NCBI GenBank assembly: GCA_025454125.1
Contig: JALOPA010000184.1
Coordinates: 1 to 5,564 of the forward strand
Direction of reading: 5' to 3'
From: Thermodesulfobacteriota bacterium
GTDB lineage: Bacteria; Desulfobacterota; DSM-4660; Desulfatiglandales; HGW-15
DNA: 5,564 nucleotides
Under the pieces are notes generated by a model, which did no database searches, was not told the origin of the DNA, and was given only the letters and a program-made list of their open reading frames with translations. The translations under genes were made by a program, and so were the position numbers. Shown one piece after another: positions 5,018 through 5,564 of the stretch; position 1 is the stretch's first letter, and each line of letters begins with the position of its first letter.

Positions 5018-5563
5018 TCAGGGTAGCCTTTTCCGGATCTCCCTCGTGGCCTTTTGCGCCATGGTTTCAAGGCCCGCCTGGCCGTCCAAGCTGATGTCCG
5101 CACGGGGGCTGACTTTCCGCTTTTGAATCTGAAGCACTTCTCGAACGATTTTCAGGTAGTTGTCAAGATAGGTGTTCATCCATGCAACGAATTCCGGTGA
5201 ATTCTCTTTCTTGCCGGTTCTCAGAAAGGCGGCTGTGACCTCTCTCAGTTTTCTCGCCAAGGCCACATCGGGCGGGATCTTAATCCATATCAACAGGTCA
5301 ATGTAGCCTGCCGTGTCTTTGTGCTCCCTGCCAAGGGGCATTTCAAAAATAATGTACTTCCTTGCAGGAATCTCGGCCTTTGTCAGAGGATCTGTGACAG
5401 ACTCCCCCCGTTTCAGTTTCTCCAGATCCTTTGATAGATTATCCGCGGCAAATTCACCGAAATCGGCCCCTTTTTCAATCCACTTCACCAGATCATAGGC
5501 CGGGGCCTTCGTCGCTTTTTCATAACGGTCAAAGAACAGGGTCGCCGCGTCGTTCAGCTTCTC
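5018..5563 (-). CDS. Uridine kinase-like P-loop protein, C-terminal part (cut by the right edge)
   Basis: 181 codons are visible on the minus strand, in frame to the right edge and ending in TGA. The residues at the edge (FFDRYEKATKAPAYDLVKW) belong to the same protein, so a GTG at 5488 is not the true start. Features resembling the uridine kinase/phosphoribulokinase group of P-loop kinases, as I recall it, are DRYE, WIEKGADFGEF, SVTDPLTKAEIPA, the strand KYIIFEMPLGREHKDT and IDLLIWIKIPPDVALARKLREV (Asp/Ile-rich strand and lid-like basic helix). The C-terminal YLDNYLKIVREV and DISLDGQAGLE also fit. The Walker A loop should lie outside the window. It probably phosphorylates a nucleoside or similar small hydroxyl compound in the cytoplasm, but the substrate is unproven. 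It is co-transcribed with the methyltransferase 16 nt downstream. Confidence 0.75.
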   Translation of the reverse strand, partial: EKLNDAATLFFDRYEKATKAPAYDLVKWIEKGADFGEFAADNLSKDLEKLKRGESVTDPLTKAEIPARKYIIFEMPLGREHKDTAGYIDLLIWIKIPPDVALARKLREVTAAFLRTGKKENSPEFVAWMNTYLDNYLKIVREVLQIQKRKVSPRADISLDGQAGLETMAQKATREIRKRLP

Positions 5564-5564
5564 T

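Overview
The window looks like a piece of a Gram-negative bacterial chromosome, most likely from Desulfobacterota (the former Deltaproteobacteria) or a close relative. This rests on moderately high GC, purine-rich AGGAGG-type ribosome binding sites, a DUF3467 protein, a DUF4143-type ATPase remnant, and dispersed palindromic repeats of the ATTCCCGC...GCGGGAAT and TCATTTCGA...GAGAAATCT kinds. The assignment is inference, because no marker gene is present.

Layout, left to right. (1) Positions 1-1007, minus strand: the N-terminal 335 residues of a protein with two tandem GAF-like domains, running off the left edge; its second domain resembles the GAF part of GAF-HlyD membrane-fusion (adaptor) proteins. 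(2) Positions 1008-1532: non-coding and crowded with repeats. These are a 145-bp composite palindrome and a separate 132-bp element with perfect 12-bp terminal inverted repeats flanked by CTA direct repeats, which looks like a small non-autonomous (MITE-like) insertion. (3) Positions 1533-1898, minus: an intact small DUF3467 protein with an Ala/Gln-rich N-terminus. (4) Positions 1899-2396: non-coding and AT-richer, with a strong hairpin plus T-run on the minus strand. (5) Positions 2397-2690, plus: the C-terminal tail only of a DUF4143-type AAA ATPase, a decayed gene. (6) Positions 3034-3534, plus: an intact small exported protein of unknown family. (7) Positions 3609-3863, minus: a short TPR-like open frame, perhaps a gene fragment. 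(8) Positions 3955-5563, minus: a two-gene operon, a uridine-kinase-like P-loop protein (cut by the right edge) followed 16 nt later by an O-methyltransferase of the Methyltransf_2 (acetylserotonin/plant-type OMT) family.

The intact genes do not form one obvious pathway. The kinase-methyltransferase pair is the only clear operon. The middle of the window (about 1.0-3.95 kb) has the character of a repeat-rich accessory region: gene remnants, MITE-like elements, and a pair of direct repeats lying just after the DUF4143 remnant and just after the exported-protein gene, so that this gene sits in a repeat-bounded unit of about 0.84 kb. I see no CRISPR array, tRNA, rRNA, transposase or recognisable defence system, and no convincing evidence for a new multi-gene system.
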